A stretch of 35,776 bases of DNA from an uncultured Parabacteroides sp. (GCA_944325335.1 CALUZR010000036.1:1-35776), one strand, 5' to 3'; positions 22,582 to 31,039 are shown, counted from the stretch's first letter. Made by a program: numbers and translations. Notes: generated by a model from the sequence alone, not told the origin.

Positions 22582-24750
22582 TTATTTCACTATTTCCAAT
22601 TCATCCAAGAGGTAATCCGCTTCGGCATATTTGTCGATCAGGAAAAGGACGTAGCGGATATCGACGATGATACTGCGCTGATAGTCGGGCAGGTATTCGA
22701 TATCGCCCCCGACGCCTTCCCAGTTCCGGTCGAAGTTGAGGCCGATGAGTTCGCCCCGCGCGTTGAGGACGGGACTACCCGAATTGCCGCCCGTCGTATG
22801 CGTCGTAGCGCAGAGCGCGACGGGCATCGTGCCTTGCTTCGTGGCATACGGGCCAAAGTCGCGGCGCTTATACAGTTCCTTCAGTTTGGCGGGCACGACA
22901 AACTCCCAGTTCGTGGAATCCTCTTTTTCCATCACGCCTTCCAGCGTGGTTTGGTATCCATAATAATCGCAATCGCGCGGGCTATAGCCTTTGATTTGGC
23001 CGTAGGTGAGGCGCAGGGTGAAGTTCGCGTCGGGCCATTGCGGCTGGCCGCCTTCGTGCATCCGGAGCAAGCCCTCCACGTAGGTGCGGTGCGCCAGGTT
23101 ATAGCCGTCGTCGAAGCTCTTGAGGGCATCGTTCAGGTGCTCGCGCTCCTCCTTTACCGAGCGGGCGAAGGCGATCATCGGGTCTTCTGCCAACGCTTTA
23201 GCCGTAGGTTTGGCGGCAAATTGCTCGAAGTTTTTCACGCTTCCGTAGATAGACTTCGCAAAGAGATGGTCGACGAACGCGTCCACATCGCCGCCAAATG
23301 CCTGGTCGATAGTCAGGAGGTAAGCCGGTTGCGAAATGGCAGGGACGAGCTTCCGGTACTCCTTCAGCAGCACCTTGGCGATCTTCTTGTCCACTTCGGG
23401 CGCATAATCCTTATTAAAGAACTGATGGAACGACTTGCGGAGCTTGGTGATTTCTTCCTGGATAGCCGCATTGTCTTGCTTTTCGAGGGCAGTAGAAAGT
23501 CCGCCGGTATTCATCGGGACGCTGGTAAATTCGATGCCGCGTGTGAGGGTCTCGTCCAGCATCCACTTGCGGTGGCGCAGGTCTTTGCGGTCGGATACGA
23601 TCTGCTCGAGCGTCAGGAGCGCTTCCTCGTATTGGGGTTGGCATTGCTTGCGTCCCCAGGCGAGCAGGGCCTCTTGCTGGTTCCGTTTGACGGTCTCGAA
23701 GTCCCGCTTATTGATCGCCCAGTTGCTACCGATGGCGTTCTTATAGCCGTTTTGCGAACCGGCGTATTTGCTGGCGTACTGGATGCGCACTTTATCGTCT
23801 TTGAGCATCTCTTCGAGCATCACTTGTTGCCGCAGGTCGCGGATGTGGATGCGGACGGCATTGTCGATGTCGCGCCGCTCGGCTACTTCCCATGAGGTGT
23901 AGAAATGGTTCGTCCGCCCCGGAAAACCCATAATCATGGCAAAATCGTTCTCATCGAATCCTTGGATGGAGAGCTTCAGCCAGCGTTTGGGGCGGAGCGG
24001 GACGTTGTCGGGCGAATATTCGGCCGGGTTCCCGTTCGCATCGGCATAGATGCGGAAGATGGAGAAGTCGCCCGTATGGCGTGGCCACATCCAATTGTCG
24101 GTATCGGCGCCGAATTTCCCAATCGACGAGGGAGGCGCGCCCACCAGCCGGATGTCGGAATAAATCTTCTTGGTGAACATGAAGTATTGGTTTCCTCCGA
24201 AGAAGGGCTGGATTTCGACCTCCGTCCCGGGATTGTCTTGGAGGAACTTCTCGCCGACCTTCTCTTTGGCCAAGGCGTTGAGGAACTTGGGCGAGAGGTA
24301 GTTCATGCTATTGGGATCGTTGTCTTCCTTCAGGGCTTCCTTGACGAGGTCGGTCACGTCTTCAATCTTTTCGATGAAGGTGACGGTCAGTCCTTCGTTC
24401 GGGAGCTCCTGTTCGCGGGTCGTGGCCCAGAATCCGTCGGTCAGGTAATCGTGTTCCACGCTGCTATGGGTTTGGATGGCGTCGTATCCGCAATGGTGGT
24501 TCGTGAAGACCAGCCCGTCGGGCGAGACCACCTCGCCCGTACATCCGCCTCCGAAGATGACCACAGCATCTTTCAGCGAAGCGTTCTCCGGGTTATACAG
24601 GTCGTTTGCATCCAGCTCTAAGCCTAAAGCCTTCATTTCGCCCAGCTTTTGTTGTCCTAATAAGGGTAGGAGCCACATGCCTTCGTCGGCGCGCACCGGC
24701 GTCAGGGCGAAGCAGAGGGCAGCGGCTGTTATCCATTTCTTGAGGTTCAT
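22582..24750 (-). CDS. dpp11: S46 family dipeptidyl-peptidase, DPP11 type (Asp/Glu-specific)
   Basis: A signal peptide (1-21, ending PVRA) leads to a 722-aa S46 serine peptidase, expected in the periplasm. The catalytic His is at about 85 in TNHHCGYD, the Asp is in DNWMWPRHTGDFSIF, and the Ser at about 657 is in TTGGNSGSPVLN. Eighteen residues after the Ser is Arg (LIGLNFDRNWEG). In DPP11 this position is Arg (Arg673 in the P. gingivalis enzyme) and selects acidic P1 residues, while DPP7 has Gly. The enzyme would release Xaa-Asp/Glu dipeptides for amino acid fermentation. It is last in an operon with the CYTH and Smr-domain genes (gaps of about 20 bases), and its stop lies next to the 42-bp array. 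Confidence 0.93.
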   Translation of the reverse strand: MNLKKWITAAALCFALTPVRADEGMWLLPLLGQQKLGEMKALGLELDANDLYNPENASLKDAVVIFGGGCTGEVVSPDGLVFTNHHCGYDAIQTHSSVEHDYLTDGFWATTREQELPNEGLTVTFIEKIEDVTDLVKEALKEDNDPNSMNYLSPKFLNALAKEKVGEKFLQDNPGTEVEIQPFFGGNQYFMFTKKIYSDIRLVGAPPSSIGKFGADTDNWMWPRHTGDFSIFRIYADANGNPAEYSPDNVPLRPKRWLKLSIQGFDENDFAMIMGFPGRTNHFYTSWEVAERRDIDNAVRIHIRDLRQQVMLEEMLKDDKVRIQYASKYAGSQNGYKNAIGSNWAINKRDFETVKRNQQEALLAWGRKQCQPQYEEALLTLEQIVSDRKDLRHRKWMLDETLTRGIEFTSVPMNTGGLSTALEKQDNAAIQEEITKLRKSFHQFFNKDYAPEVDKKIAKVLLKEYRKLVPAISQPAYLLTIDQAFGGDVDAFVDHLFAKSIYGSVKNFEQFAAKPTAKALAEDPMIAFARSVKEEREHLNDALKSFDDGYNLAHRTYVEGLLRMHEGGQPQWPDANFTLRLTYGQIKGYSPRDCDYYGYQTTLEGVMEKEDSTNWEFVVPAKLKELYKRRDFGPYATKQGTMPVALCATTHTTGGNSGSPVLNARGELIGLNFDRNWEGVGGDIEYLPDYQRSIIVDIRYVLFLIDKYAEADYLLDELEIVK

Positions 24751-24772
24751 TGTTTGTTTGTCTTTTAGGGGT

Positions 24773-25249
24773 TTATAGGGTATCTTTCCATTCTGTGTAA
24801 GGATGTTTCGTGAGCGAAGAGTTGTAGAAGCGGCGGTCTCCCGTCACTTCCCGTCCGAGCCACGTGGGGCGTTCGAACTCCTCCACTTCGGATTCCAGCT
24901 CGACTTCGGCCAGGACGAGCCCTTCGTTCGCCCCGTGGAAGACGTCGATCTCCCACGTATGCTTCCCGATGGTCGCCAAGTAACGTATCTTGTCGATGGC
25001 GCCCGGCTCGCAAAGTTCCAGGAGCTTCTCAGCATCTTCCAAGGGAATGGCTTGTTCAAACTCGTAGCGGCTCATGCCTTTTGCGTCGGTTGGGCCTTTG
25101 ATGGTGAGGAATCCGGCTTCATCGCGTATACGGACGCGGACGGTCCGCCCTTTGGCCGAGCAAAGGTATCCTTGCACGATGTGCCGCTCGGCATAGACGT
25201 CGCGCATGAAATTACCGGACACCAGGAATTTACGTTCGATTTCTACCAT
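24773..25249 (-). CDS. CYTH-domain phosphatase (inorganic/thiamine triphosphatase-like)
   Basis: The 158-aa protein starts VEIERKF, the ExExK motif that defines CYTH (triphosphate tunnel) enzymes. Alternating charged beta-strands follow: VRVRIRDEAGFLTIKGP, SRYEFEQAIP, HTWEIDVFHG and LVLAEVELESE. Members of this length hydrolyse inorganic triphosphate or other triphosphates with Mg or Mn. It lies between the Smr-domain gene and dpp11 with gaps of about 20 bases, probably one transcript. The substrate is not predictable. Confidence 0.88.
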   Translation of the reverse strand: MVEIERKFLVSGNFMRDVYAERHIVQGYLCSAKGRTVRVRIRDEAGFLTIKGPTDAKGMSRYEFEQAIPLEDAEKLLELCEPGAIDKIRYLATIGKHTWEIDVFHGANEGLVLAEVELESEVEEFERPTWLGREVTGDRRFYNSSLTKHPYTEWKDTL

Positions 25250-25270
25250 GGTCTTGCTTCTTATCGTCGG

Positions 25271-26347
25271 TTAGCGTATCGTGACCATCGTCGCCCCAAA
25301 TCCGTATTCGCGGAACGAAGCGTCTTGGTAGTCATGCTGTTTATAATGCGTGCGAAGCTCCCGTTCGATGGCTTTGCGGAGCACCCCGTCGCCTTTGCCA
25401 TGGATGAAGACAATCTTCTGTCCCTTGCGCGTGGCGTATTGATCCATGACTTCGCGGAACTTATCCAGCTGGTAGTTCAGCATGTCGGTGTTGCTCATGC
25501 CCGTGGTATCGTCCAAGAGTTCGTGGATATGCAGGTCGATCTCCAGGATAGACGAGTTCGCCTCCTTCTTCTTGATGAGGGAAGGTGCCGGTGCCGCCGG
25601 GCGTTTGTCGGAGCGGATCTTCTGGTGCATCGCTTGTTGGATATCGGCGGCCGATACTAACATCTCCCGTTCAGGCACGTCGCCCCGCACGATGGGGCAG
25701 AGCAGCGCGCCCTCGTCGAAGTAATCATTCTCGAGGAAGCAATGCAGCTTGTAGAACTTCACGGTGTCGAGCCGGAGCTCTACCGAGATCGCATTCTTCA
25801 GGGCGAAGGGCTTATCCTTCTTGAAGGCAATTAGTTGGACGCAAATACGCTCCAGCTGGTTCAAATCCGCCTTGGCAAACTCTTCGAGGAATATCTTTGT
25901 ATTGGGCTGGATTTCGCCATGGTAGCGGCTCGTCCAGCTGTTGTTCTCGCGGCTCATATAGTTGAAGAAGAGGTGGTAATTGCTATCGTTCACGAAGTAA
26001 GCCTCGTAGCCGCACGTTTGGATGGCTTTCTTGTCCGTCGGGAGGTAGGCCAGGAAGATGTTCAACTGCTCTCCTTCCGGGTTTTCTTCGGTCTTGCGTT
26101 CCTCCTCGCGGGTGATTTCGCGTTGCGCCATCACCTTCTTTTCCATCTCCTTAGGCGATGCTTTCGGCTGGTTGTCCGAGTGGACTTGCGGCGCTTCGCC
26201 TACCACTACGCATTCGTGCACGTAGGTCGGGATCTCGAACCCGTCGGCATCTTCCACCATTACGACGTCTTTTCCTTTGAAACTACGTACCACGCCGCCC
26301 CCCGTCGCATTGAGGAAGCGCACTTTATCTCCTATTTTTATATCCAT
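25271..26347 (-). CDS. DUF2027 and Smr-domain protein
   Basis: I start at the ATG at 26347 (MDIKIGDKVRFLN), 358 aa; the frame is open a little further up but lies beyond the -7 box region. The N-terminus is a small beta-barrel-like region (KVRFLNATGGGVVRSFKGKDVVMVEDADGFEIP), then DUF2027 as found in Bacteroidetes. The last 80 residues are an Smr domain with IDLHIHELLDD and IVFIHGKGDGVLRKAIERELR, as at the C-terminus of MutS2. Smr domains are often nucleases acting on DNA junctions or stalled mRNA, but the role of this fusion is unknown. Its promoter has -7 TACATTTG at 26373-26366. Confidence 0.85.
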   Translation of the reverse strand: MDIKIGDKVRFLNATGGGVVRSFKGKDVVMVEDADGFEIPTYVHECVVVGEAPQVHSDNQPKASPKEMEKKVMAQREITREEERKTEENPEGEQLNIFLAYLPTDKKAIQTCGYEAYFVNDSNYHLFFNYMSRENNSWTSRYHGEIQPNTKIFLEEFAKADLNQLERICVQLIAFKKDKPFALKNAISVELRLDTVKFYKLHCFLENDYFDEGALLCPIVRGDVPEREMLVSAADIQQAMHQKIRSDKRPAAPAPSLIKKKEANSSILEIDLHIHELLDDTTGMSNTDMLNYQLDKFREVMDQYATRKGQKIVFIHGKGDGVLRKAIERELRTHYKQHDYQDASFREYGFGATMVTIR

Positions 26348-26365
26348 ATTGCTATAAGTTTTCCA

Positions 26366-26373
26366 CAAATGTA
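26366..26373 (-). promoter_or_regulatory. -7 element of the Smr-CYTH-dpp11 operon
   Basis: The minus strand reads TACATTTG, a match to TAnnTTTG, about 20 bases before the ATG at 26347. The 142-bp palindromic element begins about 90 bases further upstream. Confidence 0.6.
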
Positions 26374-26462
26374 CGAATTTATCTCCGGAAATCGTGCGGG
26401 GCGCGCCAAAAATGCAGGGAGAAAAAAGCTAAAAGCCTGGGTATAAACTTCCCCACGCCCAA

Positions 26463-26604
26463 GGAAAAGTTCCAAACATCCGAGGAAAGTTCTATCTTTA
26501 GCCTAAAGATACATATCTGCAAGCTAAAGATACGTATCTTCAACCTAAAGATATATATCTGCAGCCTAAAGATAGAGAATATCCCGGACGTTTTGACTTT
26601 TTGG
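26463..26604. repeat. 142-bp palindromic element, copy 2 (4 x 21-bp palindromes)
   Basis: Four units start at 26493, 26514, 26535 and 26556, exactly 21 bp apart, the first being TATCTTTAGCCTAAAGATA. The left flank (GGAAAAGTTCCAAACATCCG) is inverted relative to the right flank (CCCGGACGTTTTGAC then TTTTTGG). Total length, core offset (30 bp from the left end) and orientation equal those of copy 1 at 2441-2582, though the two differ at many bases. It again sits between divergent promoters, of the Smr operon and the dCMP deaminase operon. Confidence 0.9.
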
Positions 26605-26704
26605 CCGGGCGTGTCGGACTTTATCTGGGGCGAAAGGTGGTTTTTCCCCGGAGGTTTCCTGCAAAAAACTGGGAGTTTCCGTATCGCCGTGTCCTCTTTT
26701 TCCT

Positions 26705-26712
26705 TAATTTTG
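26705..26712 (+). promoter_or_regulatory. -7 element of the dCMP deaminase-S41 operon
   Basis: TAATTTTG matches TAnnTTTG and lies 30 bases before the ATG at 26742. It resembles the glnN promoter closely, including the following GC-GCTTGAAT. Confidence 0.6.
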
Positions 26713-26741
26713 CAGCTTGAATTTGAAAGCAAGGTAAATAG

Positions 26742-27176
26742 ATGGAAACAAAGACCGATAAACAGCTCGAATTGGATAAGCGTTACCTGCGGATGGCGGC
26801 GATATGGGCGGAAAACTCCTATTGCAAGCGGCGCCAGGTCGGGGCATTGGTGGTGAAAGACCAGATGATCATCTCGGACGGATACAATGGTACGCCTTCC
26901 GGATTCGAGAACGTATGCGAAGACGAGCATAATATCACCAAACCTTATGTGCTTCATGCCGAAGCAAACGCGATTACCAAGGTGGCGGCCTCGTCGAACA
27001 GCAGCAAAGGGGCGACGATTTACGTGACCTCCGCTCCGTGCATCGAATGCGCCAAACTGATTATCCAATCGGGCATCGTGCGGGTGGTCTATTCCGAGAA
27101 ATACCGCACCGAGGAGGGCATCGACCTCTTGCGGCGCGCGCACATCGAAGTTGATTTCATTGATATAAACGAATAA
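26742..27176 (+). CDS. dCMP deaminase family protein
   Basis: The 144-aa protein is a zinc-dependent cytidine/deoxycytidylate deaminase: HAEANAI at 72-78 (zinc His and catalytic Glu) and PCIEC at 99-103 (two zinc Cys). The longer N-terminal stretch and YNGTPSG motif fit dCMP deaminase (ComEB-like), which makes dUMP for dTMP synthesis. The S41 protease gene starts 12 bases after its stop, so the two share a transcript, as commonly seen in Bacteroidales. A typical -7 box lies 30 bases upstream. Confidence 0.92.
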   Translation: METKTDKQLELDKRYLRMAAIWAENSYCKRRQVGALVVKDQMIISDGYNGTPSGFENVCEDEHNITKPYVLHAEANAITKVAASSNSSKGATIYVTSAPCIECAKLIIQSGIVRVVYSEKYRTEEGIDLLRRAHIEVDFIDINE

Positions 27177-27188
27177 TATATATAATGT

Positions 27189-28811
27189 ATGGTGAATAAC
27201 AAAAGGCAATTTGTCTGGTGGCCGTTCATCGTGGCGGCTTGTATCGCCTTGGGTATTTTCATAGGCAATCGGTACCTGTTGCTGAGCCAAGCAGGAGGCA
27301 GGATGTTGGGAAGTGGAAACAAACTGAACACGATACTCGATATCATCGAAGAGCAATATGTGGACACGGTGAACATGCCGGACTTGATCGAGCACGTCAT
27401 CCCAAACGTGTTCAGCGAGCTGGACCCGCACTCGAACTACATCCCCGCCAACGAAGTCGAGCGGCGGAACGAGGACCTCGAGGGTTCGTTCAGTGGTATC
27501 GGGGTTTCGTTTAATATGCAGTTGGATACGGTGCTGGTCATCGAGGTCGTCCCCGGCGGCCCCTCCGAGAAGGCGGGTATCTTGCCCTTCGACCGCATCG
27601 TGACCATCAACGACACCGTCTACGCCGGCATCAAGGCAGACCAGGAGAAGGTGATGAAGCTCCTCCGCGGCATGAAGAATACCACCGTCCGGCTGGGCAT
27701 CAAGCGCAACGGGAATCCGGACCTCATCGAAGTGCAGGTGACGCGCGGCGACGTCCCGGTGAATACGGTCGACGTGGCCTACAAGGTGGCCGAGGGCGTG
27801 GGCTATATCAAGGTCAGCAAGTTTGGCCGCACGACTTATAATGAGTTCATTACCGCCATCGCCCAGCTGAAGCAAGAGAAGTGCAACTCCTTTATCATCG
27901 ACCTCCGCGGCAATACGGGCGGATACATGGAGGCCGCCATCAATATGATCAACGAGTTCATGCCCGAGGGGCGGATGATTGTCTACGCTTACGGCAAGAA
28001 CTTCCCCCGCTTCGAGTCGCATGCCAACGGGACGGGCACCTGCTTGGAGAGCCCGCTGGTCGTCTTGACGGATGAAATCTCCGCCTCGGCGAGCGAAATC
28101 TTCTCCGGCGCTATCCAGGACAACGACCGCGGGTTGATTATCGGCCGGCGCACGTTCGGGAAAGGGCTGGTGCAATCGCCCATCAAGCTCCGCGACGGGT
28201 CGGAGGTGTTGCTCACCGTAGCCCGTTATTACACGCCTTCAGGCCGTTGCATCCAGAAGCAATACAAGATGGGCGAGCTGGAGGATTACGACCAGGACAT
28301 CTACAATCGCTACTTGCATGGCGAGTTCGACTCGGCCGATAGCATCAAGCAGGTCGATTCGTTGGCGTATCAGACCGTCGGCGGGCGCATCGTCTACGGC
28401 GGGGGCGGCATCATGCCCGATATCTTCATCCCGCGCGATACGAGCGGCGTCACCTCTTACTTCTCGAGCATCGTGAATAGCGGCGTGCTCTACATGTATG
28501 CCCTCGAATATTCCGATCAGCATAAGGCGCAATTCGCAGCTTATAAGGATTATAAGGAACTTTGGGACTATTTGAAGACGCAGCCCCTGGTCAGCGACTT
28601 CGCGAACTACGCGATGCGGAAGGGCATCAAGAAGCGTCCTACGCTGATCGCCATTTCGCGCCAGCTCATCGAGACGCAACTCCAGGCCTACATCATCCGC
28701 AATTTCTTCAAAGACGCCGGTTTCTACCCCGTCTTCCAGCAGGATGACGTGACCCTAAAGAAAGCTGTAGAGGTGTTAACAGATGGTAAGCCGCTCATGG
28801 AACATCTCTAA
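27189..28811 (+). CDS. S41 family C-terminal processing peptidase
   Basis: The 540-aa protein has an N-terminal membrane segment (WWPFIVAACIALGIFIGNRYLL, about 10-30), a PDZ domain (about 85-190, GSFSGIGVSF, VVPGGPSEKAGI) and an S41 domain. The catalytic Ser is about 300 in ISASASEIFSGA, and Lys about 325 in GRRTFGKGLVQ, 25 residues apart as in E. coli Prc/Tsp. It is expected to be a periplasmic, membrane-anchored protease. It is the second gene of an operon with the dCMP deaminase. The 22-23-bp palindrome array begins about 20 bases after its stop. Confidence 0.94.
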   Translation: MVNNKRQFVWWPFIVAACIALGIFIGNRYLLLSQAGGRMLGSGNKLNTILDIIEEQYVDTVNMPDLIEHVIPNVFSELDPHSNYIPANEVERRNEDLEGSFSGIGVSFNMQLDTVLVIEVVPGGPSEKAGILPFDRIVTINDTVYAGIKADQEKVMKLLRGMKNTTVRLGIKRNGNPDLIEVQVTRGDVPVNTVDVAYKVAEGVGYIKVSKFGRTTYNEFITAIAQLKQEKCNSFIIDLRGNTGGYMEAAINMINEFMPEGRMIVYAYGKNFPRFESHANGTGTCLESPLVVLTDEISASASEIFSGAIQDNDRGLIIGRRTFGKGLVQSPIKLRDGSEVLLTVARYYTPSGRCIQKQYKMGELEDYDQDIYNRYLHGEFDSADSIKQVDSLAYQTVGGRIVYGGGGIMPDIFIPRDTSGVTSYFSSIVNSGVLYMYALEYSDQHKAQFAAYKDYKELWDYLKTQPLVSDFANYAMRKGIKKRPTLIAISRQLIETQLQAYIIRNFFKDAGFYPVFQQDDVTLKKAVEVLTDGKPLMEHL

Positions 28812-28829
28812 ATTTGGGACCCATCCAAG

Positions 28830-28959
28830 TTAAGTCCGACACTTAACCCTGTTAAGTCCGACACTTAAGGGGGGTTAAGTCCGACACTTAACAGGGGTAA
28901 GGTCCGACACCTAACTATAGTTAAGTCCGACACCTAACTGGGTTAAGTGTCGGACTTAA
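28830..28959. repeat. 22-23-bp tandem palindrome array (6 units, last one inverted)
   Basis: Units of TTAAGTCCGACACTTAA are centred at 28838, 28860, 28883, 28906, 28929 and 28951. Five carry CCGAC in the centre; the sixth is the exact inverse (TTAAGTGTCGGACTTAA). The fourth unit has changed both arms (AGGT/ACCT). The last unit overlaps the -7 box TAACTTTG at 28957-28964, so a bound protein would block that promoter. Confidence 0.92.
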
Positions 28960-28964
28960 CTTTG
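28957..28964 (+). promoter_or_regulatory. -7 element of the cyclo-ligase gene, overlapping the palindrome array
   Basis: TAACTTTG matches TAnnTTTG and is followed by a leader of about 50 bases to the ATG at 29021. It overlaps the inverted sixth unit of the array. Confidence 0.65.
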
Positions 28965-29020
28965 TTCCCTGTCGAACCCCTTTTTATTTACTTAAAATTC
29001 CTAAAAGCAAAAGATAGACA

Positions 29021-29566
29021 ATGGAGACGGAAAAGCAGGCATTGCGGCGCGAAATCGCCCGGGAGAAGAAGACGCATACGGAGGCGCAGCTCGGCGCGTG
29101 GTCCGACGAGATTTGCCGCGCGGTGGAAAAGCGGGAAGCGTTCCGGCGGGCGCGGTGCGTGGCGTGCTACCATGCCTTGCCGGGCGAGGTGCAGACGGAG
29201 GCGTTCCTCAACCGGTGGTGCGGGGAGAAGCGGATGCTGTTGCCGCGCGTGGAGGGCGACGACCTGCGGCTCTATCCTTACACGGGGCCGGAGTCGGTGC
29301 GGCGCGGCGCGTATGGCATTTGGGAACCCATAGCGCAGTGCGAACCGGTTCCCTTCGAGGCTGTGGACCTGGTGATTGTGCCCGGCGTGGCGTTCGACCG
29401 GGCGGGGAACCGGCTGGGGCGCGGGCGGGGGTTTTACGACCGGCTGCTCGCGACGTGCGGGGCGGTGAAGATCGGTATCTGCTTTGCCTTCCAACTGCGC
29501 GACCGGGTGCCGATTGAACCGACGGACGTGCCGATGGACGAGGTGATCTGGAACCTCATCGGATGA
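29021..29566 (+). CDS. 5-Formyltetrahydrofolate cyclo-ligase
   Basis: This enzyme converts 5-formyl-THF to 5,10-methenyl-THF with ATP, recycling a folate storage form. The 181-aa length and motifs fit: an N-terminal basic segment (RREIAREKK), LPRVEGDDLRLYPY, VDLVIVPGVAFDRAGNRLGRGRGFYDRLLA (the GRGxGFYD ATP/folate site near 145-155) and a C-terminal DVPMDEVIWN. The gene is strikingly GC-rich in third codon positions even for this part of the window. Its last 11 bases overlap the convergent DUF721 gene. The -7 box lies inside the palindrome array upstream. Confidence 0.92.
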   Translation: METEKQALRREIAREKKTHTEAQLGAWSDEICRAVEKREAFRRARCVACYHALPGEVQTEAFLNRWCGEKRMLLPRVEGDDLRLYPYTGPESVRRGAYGIWEPIAQCEPVPFEAVDLVIVPGVAFDRAGNRLGRGRGFYDRLLATCGAVKIGICFAFQLRDRVPIEPTDVPMDEVIWNLIG

Positions 29567-29849
29567 CGAGGTCGAAGAGGAAGGCGTTCTGTATTTCCTG
29601 GTTTATATTGCTGAGCAGCTTGTCTTTGCTGAGGAGAAGTTCGCTCCGGAGGACGGCGGAGGTCATGGATACGTATAAGATGCGGTCGCGGACGTAGAGA
29701 TTGCGCGTATAGTGCGCCGCCATGGGGCCGAGGAGTTTCTTCCAGGCCCGCTCGATGCGGACCTCCATGATTTTCTCGTACAGCTCGGTGTTGTCTTCGA
29801 AGAAGTCGCGGAGGATTTCGCCGATGGGTTGCGTGTTGGTTCGTTTCAT
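29556..29849 (-). CDS. DUF721 (DciA-like) protein
   Basis: The 97-aa protein has the DUF721 pattern: a helical N-terminus (IGEILRDFFEDNTELYEKI), then ERAWKKLLGPMAAHYTRNLYVRDRILYVSMTSAVLRSELLLSKDKLLSNIN, with the conserved W and LY-V/S-A-L spacing. DUF721 includes DciA, which helps load the replicative helicase. It overlaps recF by ATGA, and this gene pair is common near dnaA/recF clusters in bacteria. Its 3' end overlaps the cyclo-ligase gene by 11 bases. Confidence 0.85.
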   Translation of the reverse strand: MKRTNTQPIGEILRDFFEDNTELYEKIMEVRIERAWKKLLGPMAAHYTRNLYVRDRILYVSMTSAVLRSELLLSKDKLLSNINQEIQNAFLFDLVIR

Positions 29850-30946
29850 ACGGGAAGTAATTGTTTGGCTTGTCCGTTTTCAATTTCAAAGAGGGCATAA
29901 TCGCTTTGCAACGTGGCCAGTATCTCGTCGAGGTACTTGCGGTTGGTATCGGTGATGAAGATCTGCCCGAACTGCGCGTCGCCCACCACTTGGATGATTT
30001 GTGCCACCCGTTGCGCATCGAGCTTGTCGAAAATATCGTCCAAGAGGAGCAGCGGCGTCGTGCCTTCCCCCTGGGCGAGGAGGGCGAACTGGGCGAGCTT
30101 GAGGGCGATGAGGTAGGTCTTCTGTTGCCCTTGCGAGCCGATGCGGCGGATCAGGGCATCGCCGAGCAGCATCTCGAGGTCGTCCTTGTGGATGCCCGAC
30201 GAGGTATAGCCCAGGATGCGGTCCCGTTCGCGGTTCATGCGGAGGAGTTCCTCCAGCGGGGCGTTGTCCAGTTGGGAGGCGTAATGCAGTCCGACCTCTT
30301 CCGCCGAGCGGCATATCTGCTGGTGGTAACGGTTGAAGAGGGGGAGGAGCTCGCTGACCAGCGCGGCGCGGACTTGGTGAATCACTTCGCCATAGCGGAC
30401 GAGCTGCATCTCCAAGACCTCGTAGAGGGAAGCGTCCAATGTGCCCTCCTTTAATAAGGTATTACGTTGCAAGAGCGCCTTGTTGTATTGGATGAGGGCA
30501 TGCAGGTAGTTCTTGTCCCGTTGGGAGAGGATGAGGTCGAGGAACCGGCGCCGCTCGTCGCTTCCCCCCTGGATGAGGTCGGTATCGGCCGGCGAGATGA
30601 GCACGAGCGGGAGCAACCCGATATGCTCGGAGAGCTTGCCATATTCCTTCTTGTTTCGCTTGAATACTTTACGCTGCTTCCTTCGGATGGCGCAAAACAG
30701 CTCTTCGTCGCGCCCGTCGATATCGTATGCTCCTTGCAAGACGCACATCTCCTCGCCCTGGGTGACGACCTGGCTGTCCGGCGTGTTCAGGTGGCTTTTG
30801 CAAAAAGAGAGGTAATAGATGGCATCCATCAAGTTGGTTTTCCCCATGCCATTATTCCCGAAGAAGCAATTAATCTTGGGAGAGAATGACAATTCCGCTT
30901 GCCGGATGTTCTTATAATTGACCACTGAAAGATGTTTTAATACCAT
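29846..30946 (-). CDS. recF: DNA replication and repair protein RecF
   Basis: RecF is an SMC-like ATPase that recognises single-stranded gaps and helps load RecA. The 366-aa protein has Walker A FFGNNGMGKTNLMDAIYYLSF (GNNGMGKT at 30-37), the signature helix region and Walker B LLLLDDIFDKLDAQR in the last quarter, with the D-loop following. The N-terminal LSVVNYKNIRQAELSFSPKIN is typical RecF. It is the first gene of an operon with DUF721, overlapping it by four bases. A minus-strand -7 box (TACTTTTG, 30996-30989) lies about 45 bases upstream, divergent from the TPR protein gene. Confidence 0.96.
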   Translation of the reverse strand: MVLKHLSVVNYKNIRQAELSFSPKINCFFGNNGMGKTNLMDAIYYLSFCKSHLNTPDSQVVTQGEEMCVLQGAYDIDGRDEELFCAIRRKQRKVFKRNKKEYGKLSEHIGLLPLVLISPADTDLIQGGSDERRRFLDLILSQRDKNYLHALIQYNKALLQRNTLLKEGTLDASLYEVLEMQLVRYGEVIHQVRAALVSELLPLFNRYHQQICRSAEEVGLHYASQLDNAPLEELLRMNRERDRILGYTSSGIHKDDLEMLLGDALIRRIGSQGQQKTYLIALKLAQFALLAQGEGTTPLLLLDDIFDKLDAQRVAQIIQVVGDAQFGQIFITDTNRKYLDEILATLQSDYALFEIENGQAKQLLPV

Positions 30947-30988
30947 ATTATATAGATGTATGTTGTCTGTAAAGCCTCAAAAAACATG

Positions 30989-30996
30989 CAAAAGTA
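30989..30996 (-). promoter_or_regulatory. -7 element of recF
   Basis: The minus strand reads TACTTTTG, a match to TAnnTTTG, 43 bases before the recF ATG. Confidence 0.5.
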
Positions 30997-31039
30997 AAAA
31001 ATATACGCACATACGCATCGTTTATTCGGCAAAAAAAAC

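Noticed and set aside
26379..28175. 598-aa minus-strand open frame opposite the dCMP deaminase and S41 genes
   Set aside because: It is the antisense of two clear genes in GC-rich DNA, has no recognisable domain, and runs into the 142-bp element.
28829..28959. Group of ordinary terminators after the S41 protease gene
   Set aside because: Stems are 6-7 bp without T-runs, recur at a fixed 22-23 bp, and the last is inverted over a promoter, which fits binding sites better.
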